Numbered from the stretch's first letter, positions 21,904 to 34,700 are shown. The stretch: 64,000 nt of DNA from Catenaria anguillulae PL171 (GCA_002102555.1 MCFL01000008.1:310001-374000), one strand, 5' to 3'. Notes: generated from the letters alone by a model not told the origin. Made by a program: numbers and translations.

Positions 21904-22841
21904 ATGCAACCGCCAATGGAATCCACAAATATGACCGTCGCACAACCATTCACCACGTCCCCCGTCCCAGATGACGCAAAGGTTTGTTATCGTACCCCGC
22001 GCACGTCTGAAAGAAACAGCAGCAGCCGCTTACTGTAAACCGGTATACCACAGCCATTCATTGCCGCGGCCCGAGCCATGGGCGCCGACCTTGGCCCCAA
22101 CCTCTCGACCTTGACCGACCTCGAAATCGCCAAATTCTGGGTGGCCGAGTCTCGCAACGACGCCAAAGCACTCGCACGCATCCAAGCCACACTGGCTTGG
22201 CGGCTCGAGTACGACTTTGACGCGCTCCTCGCCGACGAATTTGCCGACGTCAAGCGTACGGGAAAGCTCTACGTGCTTCCACAACCGTCGCGCTCAGGGT
22301 GCTCGATTCTCGTGTGGCGGTCGAGGCTGCATATGCCCGATCCGCCGAGGTTGCCGCGGCTCATTCGGTTTTTCGTCAAGACGGTGTGGGGTCGGTGGAA
22401 AGAGGGGAAAGGAAGCGATCGGATTGTGGTGATTGTAAGCCGGGACGGGGTCGAGATGAAGCATCGGGATTTGACCATGGCCAGGGAAGCCGCCAGTGTG
22501 TTCAACGGTATGTCATTGTCAGAGATGTCGACTCTATGCAGCGACTGGCTCACATGTCATTCCCCTCGCCAGCTCACTTTCCTGAAGTCCTCAACGAGCT
22601 CTACGTGTACCCAACCAATTGGGTCGCAACTACCATTTGGGCATGCGTGCGGCCGTTCCTAGATCCTGTCACGGCATCTAAAGTCAACTTCATCTCTGCT
22701 GACGAGATGCAAAAGCGCTTGGCGGATTTGACGACACCTGACAATACCCCCGTGTCAATGGGCGGAACGTGGGAGGGAGAACCGGTGGGATTGGACCCGG
22801 AGGCGTTGTTGAAAGACGAGGAAGTCGTTCTCAAATCTTGA
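21904..22841 (+). CDS. CRAL-TRIO (Sec14-like) lipid-binding protein 1
   Basis: Three exons, 21904-21981, 22054-22507 and 22573-22841, join in frame to 266 residues. Exon 1 was set by parallel with the second copy at 25823: both have a short first exon with a phase-0 junction before (P/S)FI(A/D)xAR. Family features are a helical N-terminus (LEIAKFWVAESRNDAKAL...TLAWR), the CRAL-TRIO core (KGSDRIVVIVSRDGVE, LTMAREAASVFNAHFPEVL, LYVYPTNW) and the gate/floor end PFLDPVTASKV...LTTPDNTPVSMGGTWEGE, which corresponds to Sec14's PFLDPVTVSKI...LPVKFGG. Such proteins bind and exchange phosphoinositides or other lipids at membranes; the ligand is unknown. An in-frame ATG at 21916 is an alternative start. 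Confidence 0.85.
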
Positions 22842-23035
22842 TTGCACACATTTGCGGCGCTATTTTCTTCTTGTTACGTACACATGACTTTACGTGTCCA
22901 TTGAATCCGTTTCTCACCTTCGACCACAGAGAGGGGCACTCATGTAGCATTTGTCATGGAACTATTCTTACAATATTAAAACATTGAGTTGGCTGTGAGA
23001 CATATCTGAACGACAGGAAGGCTTACTGACATTGA

Positions 23036-25010
23036 TTACAAAGCCATCCGCAAGTACTCAATTGATGCAGGAGACAAGCAAATGGACCCTTCTGCAGCCG
23101 CTTTCAACATCCATTCGACTACAACAGCCTTCTTTTTGGGGTTCTTGCTTGCAATAGCATAGAGTCGGCGGCTTGGAATTGTAAACGACTGCTTGCCAAA
23201 AGTGTTCACCAGCCAGTCCAGGACATCCACTGTGCCATTGTGGCATGCCGCCCAAGCCAAGTCGTCCACGCATGATTTAGGGAAATGCAAGGATGACGGG
23301 GAATGCAGCTGACCATCCGAATCATGCCACCATTTCAACACCTTGACCCGACCGTGCGCAGCGGCCGCTTGCAACGCGGAGGCGCAGTCATCCTCAGAAA
23401 GCGACCCGGCAGCCCAATACTTGTTGTCCACAAGAAACTGAAGCACCTGCTTGGATCCACCTTGGCATGCGGCTGCCACAACAATTGGGAAAGCAGTTGC
23501 GCTTGGTCGAGTCTTGATGTTGAGCATGAGAACTTCGAGCACGTCCAAAGCCCCGTGCAGGGCTGCGGCAATCGCGCATGACGTCCACAAACCCGAATAG
23601 TCTGGATCCACATCCAGAACTTGACGGTAATGCTCATCTATGAGGAACCGCCACATTGGCAACTGATTGCACTGCGCAGCCATCTCCAAGCACCGATCCA
23701 CTTCGTCACAACTCACGTCTTCACTGTAAATGATCCGCTTCAAGTAGGCTTGCAAGACGTGAACGTGGCCAGAGCAAGCAGTTGCATGAAAAAAATCGTT
23801 CAAGTCCACACGTCGACTCGACAACTTTTGCCCTTGAGCTGTTCGCGAATCCAGGAAAGAGCTCCAAACGAAGCAAACGTGACGAGGTCGGCGACCTGAG
23901 TGGGCTTGGGTGAGCCCTGAAGGAGGGATCCGCACAAGAGGGTCCGATACAATGGGAAACTAGTCCACCAATTCACAACGTGTGTCTTGCCGGCACGAGC
24001 AGCATTCACCTTGGCCGACGAAGTAAACTTGAGCGATAATCCAGATCGAACCCACCAGTCAAGCACATGTAAATGCCCATTTGCTGAAGCACGATCCATT
24101 GCCCTGTGCGTGTACTGCGGCTTATGAAAATGCACCAAAAACCAATTCAGCACCTCGACATACCCGCAAGCGCTCGCCTCATCCATGTAATCTGGGTTGT
24201 CCTCGTCAACCAAATCACGCAACTGGAGGCGAGCATCCGAGAGCATGTGCGCATGGCCGTTGCGGCACACTGCGAGCAAATGGTGTTCAGTGACGTCGAC
24301 CGAAACCCTCCAGTTGACTTGTTTCCACCAAAGCACCACGTCGGTGTGGCCAGCGGCAAATGCGGCAGCAAGTCCGTCTGTCGAGTCGTACGGTAGGCCT
24401 TTGCGGCACTTGCCGGGAGTTTGCGGCTCAACTTCCTCTGTGGCATCCGCCCACCAGTCCAGAACATCCACGCTTCCGCCTTGAGAGGCGGCAACCATGT
24501 ACTTGTAAATCGGACGAGCCGACACATCCACAATATTGCTCTGCAGAAACAACTCCAATCCTTGCACATTCCCGCTCTTGCTCAGCCCAATCAGCAAGCG
24601 GTCGAGCATATCGTCCCAAATCGTGTCCACTCGGGCATCTGATTCAGCAGCACAGTGCCGCAGTACAGGTGCAACGAGCTTGAACAGCCGTGGATGCTCG
24701 GGTGAGGGACCCGAGCAAGCCGAGAAGCACACAGCACCGGGTCAACTGCAAACAGGTTGCAATGTGACCTTTCTCGCTGTCGATTGGCGAATCGCATGAT
24801 GGCCTGGAACGCCATGGGCACCGTCGATGGGGGCACCGCCATGAGTGCAAAGAGATATGTCGGCTCTGGTCGGGGCAGAACGTGCGGAATGTTGGCCAGG
24901 ATTTGTTCAACGATTGAAACCGCAAGGACAAGGGTTGGCGTGGCTGCGATGGCGCCGCGGGCGGCAGGCCTGGCAGGCCCGTGGCCATTTTGCATGAGAT
25001 TCACATTCAT
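23036..25010 (-). CDS. Ankyrin-like repeat protein, copy B, frame interrupted
   Basis: Starts MNVNLMQNG at 25010, where copy A has MNVHLVQKP, and shares its whole architecture: the head (ILANIPHVLPRPEPTYLF...DPVLCASRLAR), then degenerate ankyrin-type helix pairs (GGSVDVLDWW, GYVEVLNWFL, NGHLHVLDWWVRSG, GALDVLEVLMLNIK, HGRVKVLKWWHDS, VDVLDWLVNTFGKQS) and the end CLSPASIEYLRMAL. The frame changes at about 24720 (within GGGTCCCTCACCC on the coding strand) and about 23840 (within AAGGGC). Both equal one missing base next to a short homopolymer. Where copy A has its second in-frame TGA, copy B has TGC (Cys). Likely functional if the two breaks are assembly errors. Confidence 0.65.
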
Positions 25011-25822
25011 TGCGGGAGGTCGTGTGAGTGAATCCATGGGTTTTCCTCGAGGGAGTTGGAAGACAAGACATGCAGCGAAGTCAGCAACAAGGGTCGATCG
25101 ACTCGAGCGAAAAAAGCACCATTCCCTGTGACCAGGTCGAACGACCATTGCGAGATCCTGCTATTTAAACATCATCCGTGCTGATTGATGGAATCATGAG
25201 CTTTCAAGCACACCACACATCCATCATCGAAAGTGGACGGCCGACAATTGTCTCACAACATCATTCACCACTATCAGTGTCAACAACTTAAGTTCCGCGA
25301 CGACCTTACCTTAATCGATGTTTGACGAATTCCTCAGTCGGCGTTGGGCACGAATGGGAGGCTGCACGGACCGACGCGATGCTGGGTGACACCAATGACA
25401 AATGACCACGGAGGCGGATATTGAACATTTGAAACGGTAGTGTTATTGTTGCTGTGAGTCGTGAGGGTTCGGACATGTATCGCCCTACAGTATCTGGCCG
25501 TGACAACAGAAGGAAGTGGGCTATTGTCATATCGACGAAGCGTCCAGAGATGTGCCGCTGAGGGCTTGTACGTGTAGTTGGGCGTGGAAGAAATGTACAA
25601 GGTCGAAGAGGGTGTTATTAAGCGTTTGATTTTGTTGTGCTACAACCCAAGTAACTGGGGTCCATCCTCTTGTTCGCAGGATTTGGCCTGCACTCGAGCG
25701 ATTCGTTCCAAAACTCGCGATCTGAAGCGCAACGGCTACCGTTCTGTCCTCGACCAAGTATTGCTCGTAAAGGTGTAATGCCAGTTTCAGTATCCTAAGT
25801 GGAAGCATTTACTCACGAAGCA
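25011..25822. promoter_or_regulatory. Divergent promoter region, ankyrin B / CRAL-TRIO 2
   Basis: This separates the divergent starts of ankyrin-like copy B and CRAL-TRIO 2 and so holds both promoters. Two overlapping open frames on the minus strand (25334-25600 and 25527-25808) have no recognisable similarity and no start context, and were not called. No clear TATA box or RNA gene is visible. Confidence 0.4.
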
Positions 25823-26798
25823 ATGCCCACCGCAGTCCCACTCGAGGGCTCGCAGCCCACATTCGCCATTACTCGCGTCCCAGCCGATGCCCTGGTATGT
25901 CCTCTCGCTGGCACGATCGATTAGCATATCGCGAAAGAGACAGAATCCAACTTATACAAGCTCCATAATCCACACAGTCATTTATCGACGACGCCCGCCA
26001 TGACCCAGACCTCATCTCTGGCGGCATCGATACGCTGACCGACTTGGAAATCTACAAGTTCTGGGTGGGCAACAACCGCGACAATGAAAAGGCCATCGAG
26101 AAGCTCAAAGCAACTCTAGAATGGCGCGATTCGTTCAACTTTGCGTCCATTGCGACCGAAGACTTTTCCGACATTCACGAGTCCGGCAAGTTGTATCCGC
26201 TCCCATCGCCCTCGCGCGAGGGGCACACGATCCTGATCTGGCGCATGCGGCTGCACGTTCCTGACCCGCCAAACTTGCAGCGTATGGTCCGGTACATCAT
26301 TTACATGACTTACTTTCGGTGGAAGCTCGGGTTGGCAAGTGACAAGCTCGTCATTGTTGCGTGTCGCGATACCGTCGAGGCCAAGAATCGCGACTTGGTC
26401 ATGGCAAAACAGCTCGCCGTGATTTTTTCGGCCAATTTCCCAGAGACTTTGGTGTCCTTGTACTTGTTTCCGAACCATTGGATTGTGAGCGGGCTGTGGG
26501 CCATGGTGAGGCCATTCTTGGACCCATTGACTGCATCCAAGGTCTGGGCTGCTTCATGGTTCATTGAGGACAATGATTCTGAATGAACGCTCACCAATCG
26601 TCTGTTTCCAAATGTGTAGGTCAAGATTGTGGACACGCAACTGCGCTCAAGGAACTCAACGAGCTCACCACGCCAGACAATTTGCCCGTGTCGTTTGGCG
26701 GGACGTGGAAGGGCGAGTCGCCTGGGTTGGATCCAGAGTTGTTGATCAAGGGCGAGAAGAAGGAGATGCCGCCGGTGGATGTGACCGAGTTGGTTTGA
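25823..26798 (+). CDS. CRAL-TRIO (Sec14-like) lipid-binding protein 2
   Basis: Exons 25823-25894, 25978-26541 and 26620-26798 parallel CRAL-TRIO 1. Conserved blocks are LTDLEIYKFWVGNNRD, HTILIWRMRLHVPDPP, SDKLVIVACRDTVE, FSANFPETLVSLYLFPNHW, PFLDPLTASK and ELTTPDNLPVSFGGTWKGE. The second intron starts with the unusual donor GTCTGG. In exon 3 the frame changes once, at about 26640, between VKIVDT and ALKELNE. One missing base restores agreement with copy 1. The protein should be a lipid exchange or sensing factor like its paralogue. Its gene is divergent from ankyrin-like copy B, as copy 1 is from copy A. Confidence 0.8.
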
Positions 26799-26926
26799 TC
26801 TCATGATAAGGATGATGGATGGCAGAGATTGAACCCCAAGTGAGTGGGAATGCTGCATGTGAGTGCATAAGAGACAACTTTCGAGAAACACCAAGTATAT
26901 TTACAATATAATGCTCATGAACATGT

Positions 26927-27281
26927 TCATTTGCTTGCAGATGTTCTGTTTTCTGCAGGCGGCGACGAGCTGACTGAAGAAGTAGATGGCTCGATTGATT
27001 TGGAGGTTGGTTGGGAGTCCGTTGGCGATGACGCGGCAGCAAGTGACTTTTCCATCTGATCCATGCGGTACTTTGCTTCATTTTCGCGAGAGCTAGTACA
27101 GGTTGATGGTTTCGTCAGCCAGCCGGGCGAGGCGAATCGACAAGAGCACGTTTGTACTGAGAGAGGCAGGAACGGACATGCGCGCGATGTCTTCAAGGGC
27201 AGGCTGGAAGATGTATACGCCCGAGATGACGCCGACAACGGCTGAAAGAAAGTAAGGGAAGCGAGAAGTGAAGTGCGACAT
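26927..27281 (-). CDS. Small single-pass membrane protein
   Basis: Two exons, 27281-27178 and 27092-26927, give 89 residues. The intron uses donor GTCCGT and acceptor GTACTAG, and the phase-2 junction reads EDIAR-I-SRENEAKYR. The N-terminus (MSHFTSRFPYFL) leads into one transmembrane segment (SAVVGVISGVYIFQPAL), followed by a short charged helix and a Ser/Pro/Thr-rich tail. I do not recognise the family. The size, lack of a signal peptide and a single helix near a basic/aromatic N-terminus suit a mitochondrial inner-membrane accessory protein. That is inference, helped only by its divergent neighbour, a complex I subunit 361 bases away. Confidence 0.55.
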
Positions 27282-27642
27282 GTTGTTTTGTGTGGGATTG
27301 CGTCGGAAATGCTGGCTTTGAAGCCGAAATGTACATTCATATTTACAGTTTCGGCCAAACAGCTCGATGGAGCCAGCGATCGGCCATGTGCAAGTCGGAT
27401 CGGCGTGACTGCCCGTCCACCCAATTTGCATCGCCGCCGGAAAGCTGACAATGCCAGAAACTCCATGCAACCCATTGACGTTATCGTACTTATTCGCATG
27501 TAAATCTCTGCTACGGATTTGACCTGCAAAGAACTCGGCGCACTCTGCCATCGCCGCCATCAACGACAACCGCCACGCTCGACCCCAGCCCAGCCATTCC
27601 CCTAAGGGCACTCCCCCAGTCAACCATCAGTCAACAGCCATC

Positions 27643-28191
27643 ATGGGTGCCGGTCCCAACAACACAAACTTCCACACCGAGTTCCGTGTGCCGCACGTCT
27701 CAAGGTACCACCGGGCCGCCGCCACCACCATGGGTGCCGTCATGTGGTTCTGGATGATGTACCGTGCCAAGCAGGTGCGTCCAGACAATTCTCTCCTTGA
27801 CATCGACCGGCTTGCTTGCGCTGTCGGCGCCTCGGTTCATGATCACTCTCTGTGGTCTTGGACTGTGACCCCTTGAAGTGTTTGGGTGTTTGGTGGCCAG
27901 AGGCATGATGCCATGCGGACCTTGATCGAAAGAAGACGCTTTGATGCCGATACTCAAATGCTGACCCGCTATTTTTCCATGGTCGCATTCTATTCCGTTG
28001 TATTGCTTGCTCTGTACCTTTTCACTGTCTTATAGGATATTCCTTACCTCATGGTCCGTTCATTTTTTCCCTGTCCACTTCCTTCTCTGCAACGTTCCAT
28101 TTTTCTGACGTGCCCTTGCCGTGTTTTTTTTTTCTGCCCGACTCAACAGACCAAGCACAAGCCCTGGAATGAGCGCAACCACGGCCATTAA
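27643..28191 (+). CDS. Complex I B2-type accessory subunit (NDUFB2-like)
   Basis: Accessory subunit of NADH:ubiquinone oxidoreductase in the inner mitochondrial membrane. Three exons: 27643-27774, 28036-28053 (only 18 bases) and 28150-28191, for 63 residues. The family pattern is clear: VPHVSRYHRAAATTMGAVMWFWMMYRAKQ, quoted here as RVPHVSRYHR then GAVMWFWMMYRAKQD, with a single helix, then the conserved tail KHKPWNERNHGH (compare RHPWDGHGDHGH in plants). The micro-exon supplies DIPYLM and is needed to link helix and tail in frame. Intron 1 is long for this genome (261 bases) and intron 2 uses GTCCGT as donor. Confidence 0.85.
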
Positions 28192-28741
28192 ATATCCTGT
28201 CTCCCTCGTCCATAATTCTCGTTTTGCTCCACCTACCTTCCATTGATTTCGGCTGAAAGAGGCCTTCCATTGGTGTCTGTGGTGAATGTTGATATACTTG
28301 TTCTTTGATTGCCCCATTTTGCGTGTACATATCCTAATGCAGTGTTGAATGGGAAATGCTTGCCAATGTATTCTGGCGACACTGACCGTTCAGAGCGGGC
28401 CGAAGTGAACTCGAGGTCCAGCCGAACACACGCTTGGTTACGACTCACGTGATCTCAGACCTACACCCACGCGTTCAGCTCAGTGGTGATCCAGCATGAA
28501 GAGGAGTGAGGAGGAAATGGGTTGACTGCGCCAGAGGCATAGTGGGATCCCTAAGCGAATAGCCGCCGTGACAGACGGTATGCAGCACCGGAAATCCTCG
28601 TGCAATGCACTCTGACATGCTAACCGATCGTACTCGCCAGGCCTCTCACCTCGATTCCATTCACCAACAGTCTGCTTCTCATTTGGCAACACCAACCAAT
28701 CGAACCGCGACTTCCAAGGTTGTTTGCAACCCGCCCAAATA
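28192..28741. other. Intergenic, upstream of MDN1
   Basis: This holds the 3' end of the complex I subunit gene and the MDN1 promoter. No gene, tRNA or long repeat is recognised. The sequence at about 28370-28480 is G+C-rich with several CACGTG-like and GTGATC motifs, but none is convincing as a site. Confidence 0.35.
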
Positions 28742-31700
28742 TGCCCGAGGGATCACTTGCCTCAGCTGCAGCTGTTGCTGCCGGCGCAACGGCGGCCGCT
28801 TCTTCTGGCGTCGTGTCGCGGTGGCCAGCTCCGTGGCATCCTTGACCTTGCATGATCAGGTTTCGTTTCCCATGGATTTGCATCTCATTGCCTCTCAGGC
28901 CTTGACTGACACTTTGCGTGATATGCACACCAAATCAACAGTCTTCGAATGCGGCACTTGCCATCACCGATTTTCGCTTTGACCTCTCGGCACCGCTCGC
29001 CGCGTTACACTCGATTCATTCGTCCAACTCGCGCGTGTCCGACCTGGCTGCCGCGCTGTCCACCAACGCGGCCGTGCCCGATCGCCACGCAAAGCTCGCC
29101 ATTCTCAATGGCTTGTCACTCGCGCTCCTTGACCCTCTGCTTACCGAGGACATTTTGCGTCTTTTTCGACCACTCGTCATTGACCTGGTCGCACGCCTGG
29201 TCAACAAGACGCCCGAGCCAGAAACACCGTCGTATTCGCCCGATGCCAGCAAGCCGGGAAAACGGCGGAGGACCCAGCAAGAGGTTGATGAGGCCAGTCT
29301 TGTTCCAGATGACGGTGCGTTTCTTCTCCTGGGATGTGGCGAAAAGGAACCCACACCGCTAACAACGGGTATCCCCATTTAGATTCGTCAATGGACATTG
29401 ACACCCCAGTTCTCTCGTCCCACGACCTCTCCACGCACGAGCTCACATGCATTGCCCTGGCCAAACTTGTCCTCGTTGCCCCGCAAATCAAACCTTTAGT
29501 TGTCCAATATTTCGCGTCGCATCCGTCACCCGTCGACCGCTTAATTCGCCTCTCGGCCACGTCGTCGCCGTCGTCCTTGTCGGATGTTACCGGTGCCCAG
29601 GTCCTCATTGCAACCTACCGCCTGCTCACTACGCCATCCTTGACACAGCAACTCGCGCATCGCTGGGACTTGTTCCCTTGCGTGCCATTGCACTCGATCC
29701 GGCCACGCCCGCGGCCGTGCGCATCCCCGCCGCACACGTTGTTGCCGAATACTTGCGGCTGACGGATGCAGACCGGTCGCGATTCCTTGACACGAGCTCC
29801 AAGCATGTCCCCGAGAGCAAGTACAAGATGTTTGCCCTTGAGCAAGCCGCCTACGTCCAGCGACTCCAAAGCGGCCTGGGGTCGGAAATCCCGCAGGCGG
29901 ATGGTGACGCATGGGTCGTCACGGGCGATCACTTGACGTCCAATGTCGTGGACGTGTGCGGCATTCTGCTGACCACGTCACCGGCACCAGCTTCTTTGTC
30001 TCGTCGTCCATGCCTCATCGCCAACGGACTTGATTCAAACAGCCACCACGCGCCGAATCTCTTTTCCATCTCGCTGGCCCTTTCGCTCGGCGCCCCGTCC
30101 TGCTCCAAGGCGTCACCGGGTCGGGCAAAACCGCCTCATCGACTCGCTTGCCGCTCGTTTGCACCACCGTGTCACAAAGATCCATTTGGGCGACCAATCC
30201 GACGCCAAATCGCTGCTGGGCACGTACGTGGCCACATCCACCCCGGGCCAATTCAAATGGTCGCGGGCGTGCTGACGCGCGCCGTCGAAGACGGGCATTG
30301 GCTCGTGCTCGAGGACATGGACTTGGCCAGCAAGGACGTGATCAGTGTGCTGGTGCCGCTGCTCGAAAAGCGCAAGGTATACGTTGCGCAGCGCGGGCAA
30401 GAGGTCCGTGCACATCCGGGTTCCAGTTGTTTGCAACCATGGCAGTGGATCCTTACACGGGAGCGCCGAGGGCGGCGCCGCGCAAGGGTTGGGCGCGGGC
30501 CTGTGGACGCATGTGCAGGTCAAGGCATTGCCCAGGGACGAGCTCGCACATGTGTTGACGCGGCGGTTCCCGAGGTTGGCCAGGCTGGCGCCTGTCATGC
30601 TGGATGCGTTTGAGAGGGTGGCTGCTGTGTACCATGACCCGGCCAATCGCAGCAGTTACAAGTCGGGCGGCAGGTACATGTCGACGCGCGACTTGATCAA
30701 GTGGTGCAAGCGCGCCGACCGGTATGTTCGACCGGGCGATGCGCTCGAGTATGCAAGTGTCGTGAGGGACGAGAATGTCACCGAGCCGCTGATGCGCGAG
30801 GCGATTGACGTGTTTGTTTGCATGATCCCGAGCATGGAACTGCGGCGAAGAGTGGTCGAGGTGCTGGGCGAGGCTCTTGATGTGGGCGAGGTCAAGGGGG
30901 CTGGTTGGTCGACAAGTATGCGCCAGACGTTGTTCATTTGCGTACGTTTTCCCTCTTTCTCGATAACACGGTCGCTCAGCTGTCGTTCTAACTCCATTTT
31001 GCACTGAATACAGCCGATGAAGCCAAGTTCCACGCCGGCCGCGCCTCACTCACCATTACACGAACTGCATCGCTCCGTTCCACGGGCCATTCACACCCAT
31101 TTGCGACCACGGCGCACGCAAAGCGCCTGCTCGAACGCATTGCTGTCGCTGTCGACTTTGCCGAGCCCGTTTTGTTGGTTGGTGAAACCGGTACCGGCAA
31201 AACCACCGTTGTCCAGCATCTCGCACGTGTGCTCAATACTCGACTGCATGTCATCAACCTGAGTCAGCAGACCGAATCGTCCGACCTCATGGGGGATTCA
31301 AGCCTGCCAATGTCGCGGCCATGGTTGCTCCGCTCATTGAGGAGTTTTACCCCTTGTTTGGCGCGACATTCTCCGTTAAGAAAAATGCAAAGTTTCTCGA
31401 CTTGGTCAAGCGAGCTCAAGTCAAGAGCAAGTACGAGGGCCTTGTGACGCTGTTTGCACAAGCGTGCAAGATGGCCGCCGACAGGTTCGACAAGCACGAT
31501 GCATCTGCTGCCGCAGCCGATGACGGGATGGCGGCCGACGCAAAGGCACCGAGCAAAAAGGTTGCCGCCGACCCGACGCTGCGTGCCGAATGGAAGGACT
31601 TTGCTCTGCGCGTTGATGAAGTCAAGGGCATGGTGTCTGCGGCCAACAAGCTCTTCTTTTCGTTTGTCGAGGGCACGCTCGTCAGCGCCATTCGCAAGGG

Positions 31701-34700
31701 CGAGTGGGTGTTACTCGATGAAGTCAATTTGGCGTCGGGCGAGACGCTCGAGTCCTTGTCGGGTCTGCTAGAGGAGCACGGGTCGCTGTTGTTGACCGAG
31801 CGCGGCGACGAGCAGGTGGTCCCGAGGCACGCCGAGTTTCGATTGTTTGCCTGCATGAATCCGGCAACAGATGTCGGTAAGCGCGATTTGCCCATTGGGT
31901 TGCGCAATCGGTTCAGCGAGGTGTATGTCGAGAGCCCCGATGCGTACTTGGAGGATTTGACCTTGATTGTCAAGAGCTACCTTGATGGCGTGGCTCACGC
32001 AGACCCAAGCGTTGTGGATCATGTCGTTCAGTTGTACCTCGAGGCAAAGAGGCTGGCCGAGTCAGTCTTGTACGATGGCGCAGGAACGCGCCCGCATTTT
32101 TCGTTGCGCACGCTCTCCCGCGCCCTCTCATTTGCGTCCACGGTTGCGCCCATGTACGGCGTTCGCCGCGCCTTGTACGAGGGATTCGCCATGACGTTTG
32201 TCACGCTCCTCGACGTTGCTTCCCAGGCCACGCTTGAGGCCGTCATGGATTCCGTTCTGTGTGCGGGCAAAGCCAAGCACGTGCTCGCAAAGTCGACGCC
32301 CGCCCCGGCCAACACGGACGCATACGTGCAGTTTGGTGCATACTGGCTGCCGCGCGGGCCCTACGAGCCGCCCGAGGCGGAGCAAGCCAAGCGCGCGGCA
32401 TACGTCATGACGCCTTCGGTCCAACGCAACCTCGGCAACCTGGCGCGTGCTGTCATGACGGTGCGGTACCCGGTTTTGATTCAGGGACCCACGTCGTCGG
32501 GCAAGACGTCCATGATTGAGCATTTGGCGCACGTCACGCATCACAAGTTTGTCCGTATCAACAACCACGAGCACACGGATTTGCAAGAGTACCTCGGATG
32601 TTACGTGTCGGACGATCAGGGGAAACTGGTTTTCAAGGAAGGTGCGCTTGTCACGGCGCTCAAGGAGGGCCATTGGATTGTACTCGACGAGCTCAACTTG
32701 GCTCCAACCGATGTGCTCGAGGCGCTCAACCGTTTGCTGGACGATAACCGCGAGTTGTTTATCCCGGAAACCCAACAAGTCGTCCGCCCACATCCACACT
32801 TCATGTTGTTTGCCACGCAGAACCCACCGAGTTATGGTGGCCGCAAGGTGCTGTCACGTGCGTTCCGCAACCGCTTCCTCGAGCTGCACTTTGACGACCT
32901 GCCCGACGACGAGCTACACACGATTCTCGCGGGCCGATGCAAGATCGCCCCCTCGTACGCCAAGGCCATCATTGCCGTGTACCAGGAGCTGCGCCGCCGG
33001 CGTCAAGAGTCGCGCTTGTTCGACGGCAAGTCTTCATTTATCACGTTGCGCGACTTGTTCCGGTGGGCGAATCGCCCGGCAACAAACTACCAGACACTGG
33101 CCGAGAATGGGTGGATGATCCTCGGTGAGCGTGTGCGGTCGCACGTGGAGCGCCGACTTGTCGTCGATGTTTTGCAAGGCATGAAGAAGGGCATTGTGAT
33201 TGACCCCCTGGCTTTGTATGAGCGCATCTTTGCCCAGTTCCAAGACCGAATTGCCCAGCTCGAGCACCTGTCGGCTTCGATTGTGTGGAACAAGACCATG
33301 AAGCGACTCTTTTCGTTGGTCGTGTCGTGCATTGCAAACCAAGAACCCATTTTGCTTGTTGGCGAGACCGGGTGTGGCAAGACGACCGTGTGTCAAGTGA
33401 TTGCCGAGCTCGAGGCCCGTCAGCTCGTGATTGTTAACTGCCACCAACATTCCGAGACGAGTGATTTCATTGGATCGCAACGGCCCGCTCGCGAGCATCA
33501 TCATCAGCATCATCATCACAGCGAGCAACAACAGCAAGACATCGAGGTCGACCACAAGGACAAGTCCACGGAAAACAACAAGGCCAAGCTGTTTGAGTGG
33601 CAAGACGGCCCACTTGTCCAAGCCATGAAGCAAGGTCACTACTTTTTGTTGGACGAAGTGTCGCTCGCCGACGATTCCGTGCTCGAGCGTCTCAACTCTG
33701 TCCTCGAGCCCTCGCGCGCCCTGCTGATTGCAGAAAAGGGCGGTGACGTCGAACAAGTCACGGCCGTCGATGCTTTCCGCTTCCTGGCCACCATGAACCC
33801 AGGCGGTGACTATGGCAAAAAGGAACTGTCGCCGGCATTGCGCAATCGATTCACAGAAATCTGGACCGACCAGGTCGAGGACTACCACGACCTGCACGAG
33901 ATTGTAGCTGCCAAGCTCAAGGGTGACACCCAGACCGCCACGGCCATTCTCGACTACGTGACGTGGTTCAAGGAGGCTTGCCGCCATGACCACATTGGTG
34001 TGGTCATTTCCATGCGCGACTTGATTGCGTGGGCAGAATTTGTGATGGCGTCGCGAGAGACTCTCGGCACGGCCAACGCGTTCTTGCACGGTGGTTGCAT
34101 GGTGTTGCTCGACGGGATCAAGTCGACTACTTTTGCCGCCAAGTGCTTGGCCGAGTTGGAGGCCAAGGCCGGTGCTCAAGTTCAGGCCATGACCCAGGTC
34201 GTTGCCGAGGGCGTGTTTGGCATTGGGGCGTTCACGATCCCTCTTGGTGCGCACCCCGTGTCGGCTGCACGGCATACGCTCAATGCGCCCACGTCGCGCG
34301 AAAACCTGCTGCGTGTTTTGCGGGCGTTGCAGATCCCATCAAAAGCCATTCTGCTCGAAGGAAGTCCCGGCGTCGGCAAGACCAGTCTGGTGTCGGCGCT
34401 CGCCCACCTGTCGGGGCACAAGCTCGTGCGCATCAACTTGAGCGAGCAGACCGATCTGATTGACTTATTTGGAAGCGACCTGCCCGTTGAGGGCGGCCAA
34501 GCAGGCGAGTTTGCGTGGCGCGACGGGCCGTTCTTGTCGGCCATGAAGGCGGGCGACTGGGTCTTGCTCGACGAACTCAACTTGGCGTCGCAGTCGGTCT
34601 TGGAGGGCCTGAACGCCTGTCTGGATCACCGTGGTTCCGTGTACTTGCCCGAACTCGACCGTTCGTTTGACAAGCATCCCGATTTTCGGATCTTCGGCGC

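Noticed and set aside
33034-34275. A 413-codon minus-strand open frame inside MDN1
   Set aside because: It lies wholly antisense to the strongly conserved third and fourth AAA modules and has no similarity of its own. It is a by-product of codon bias on the plus strand.
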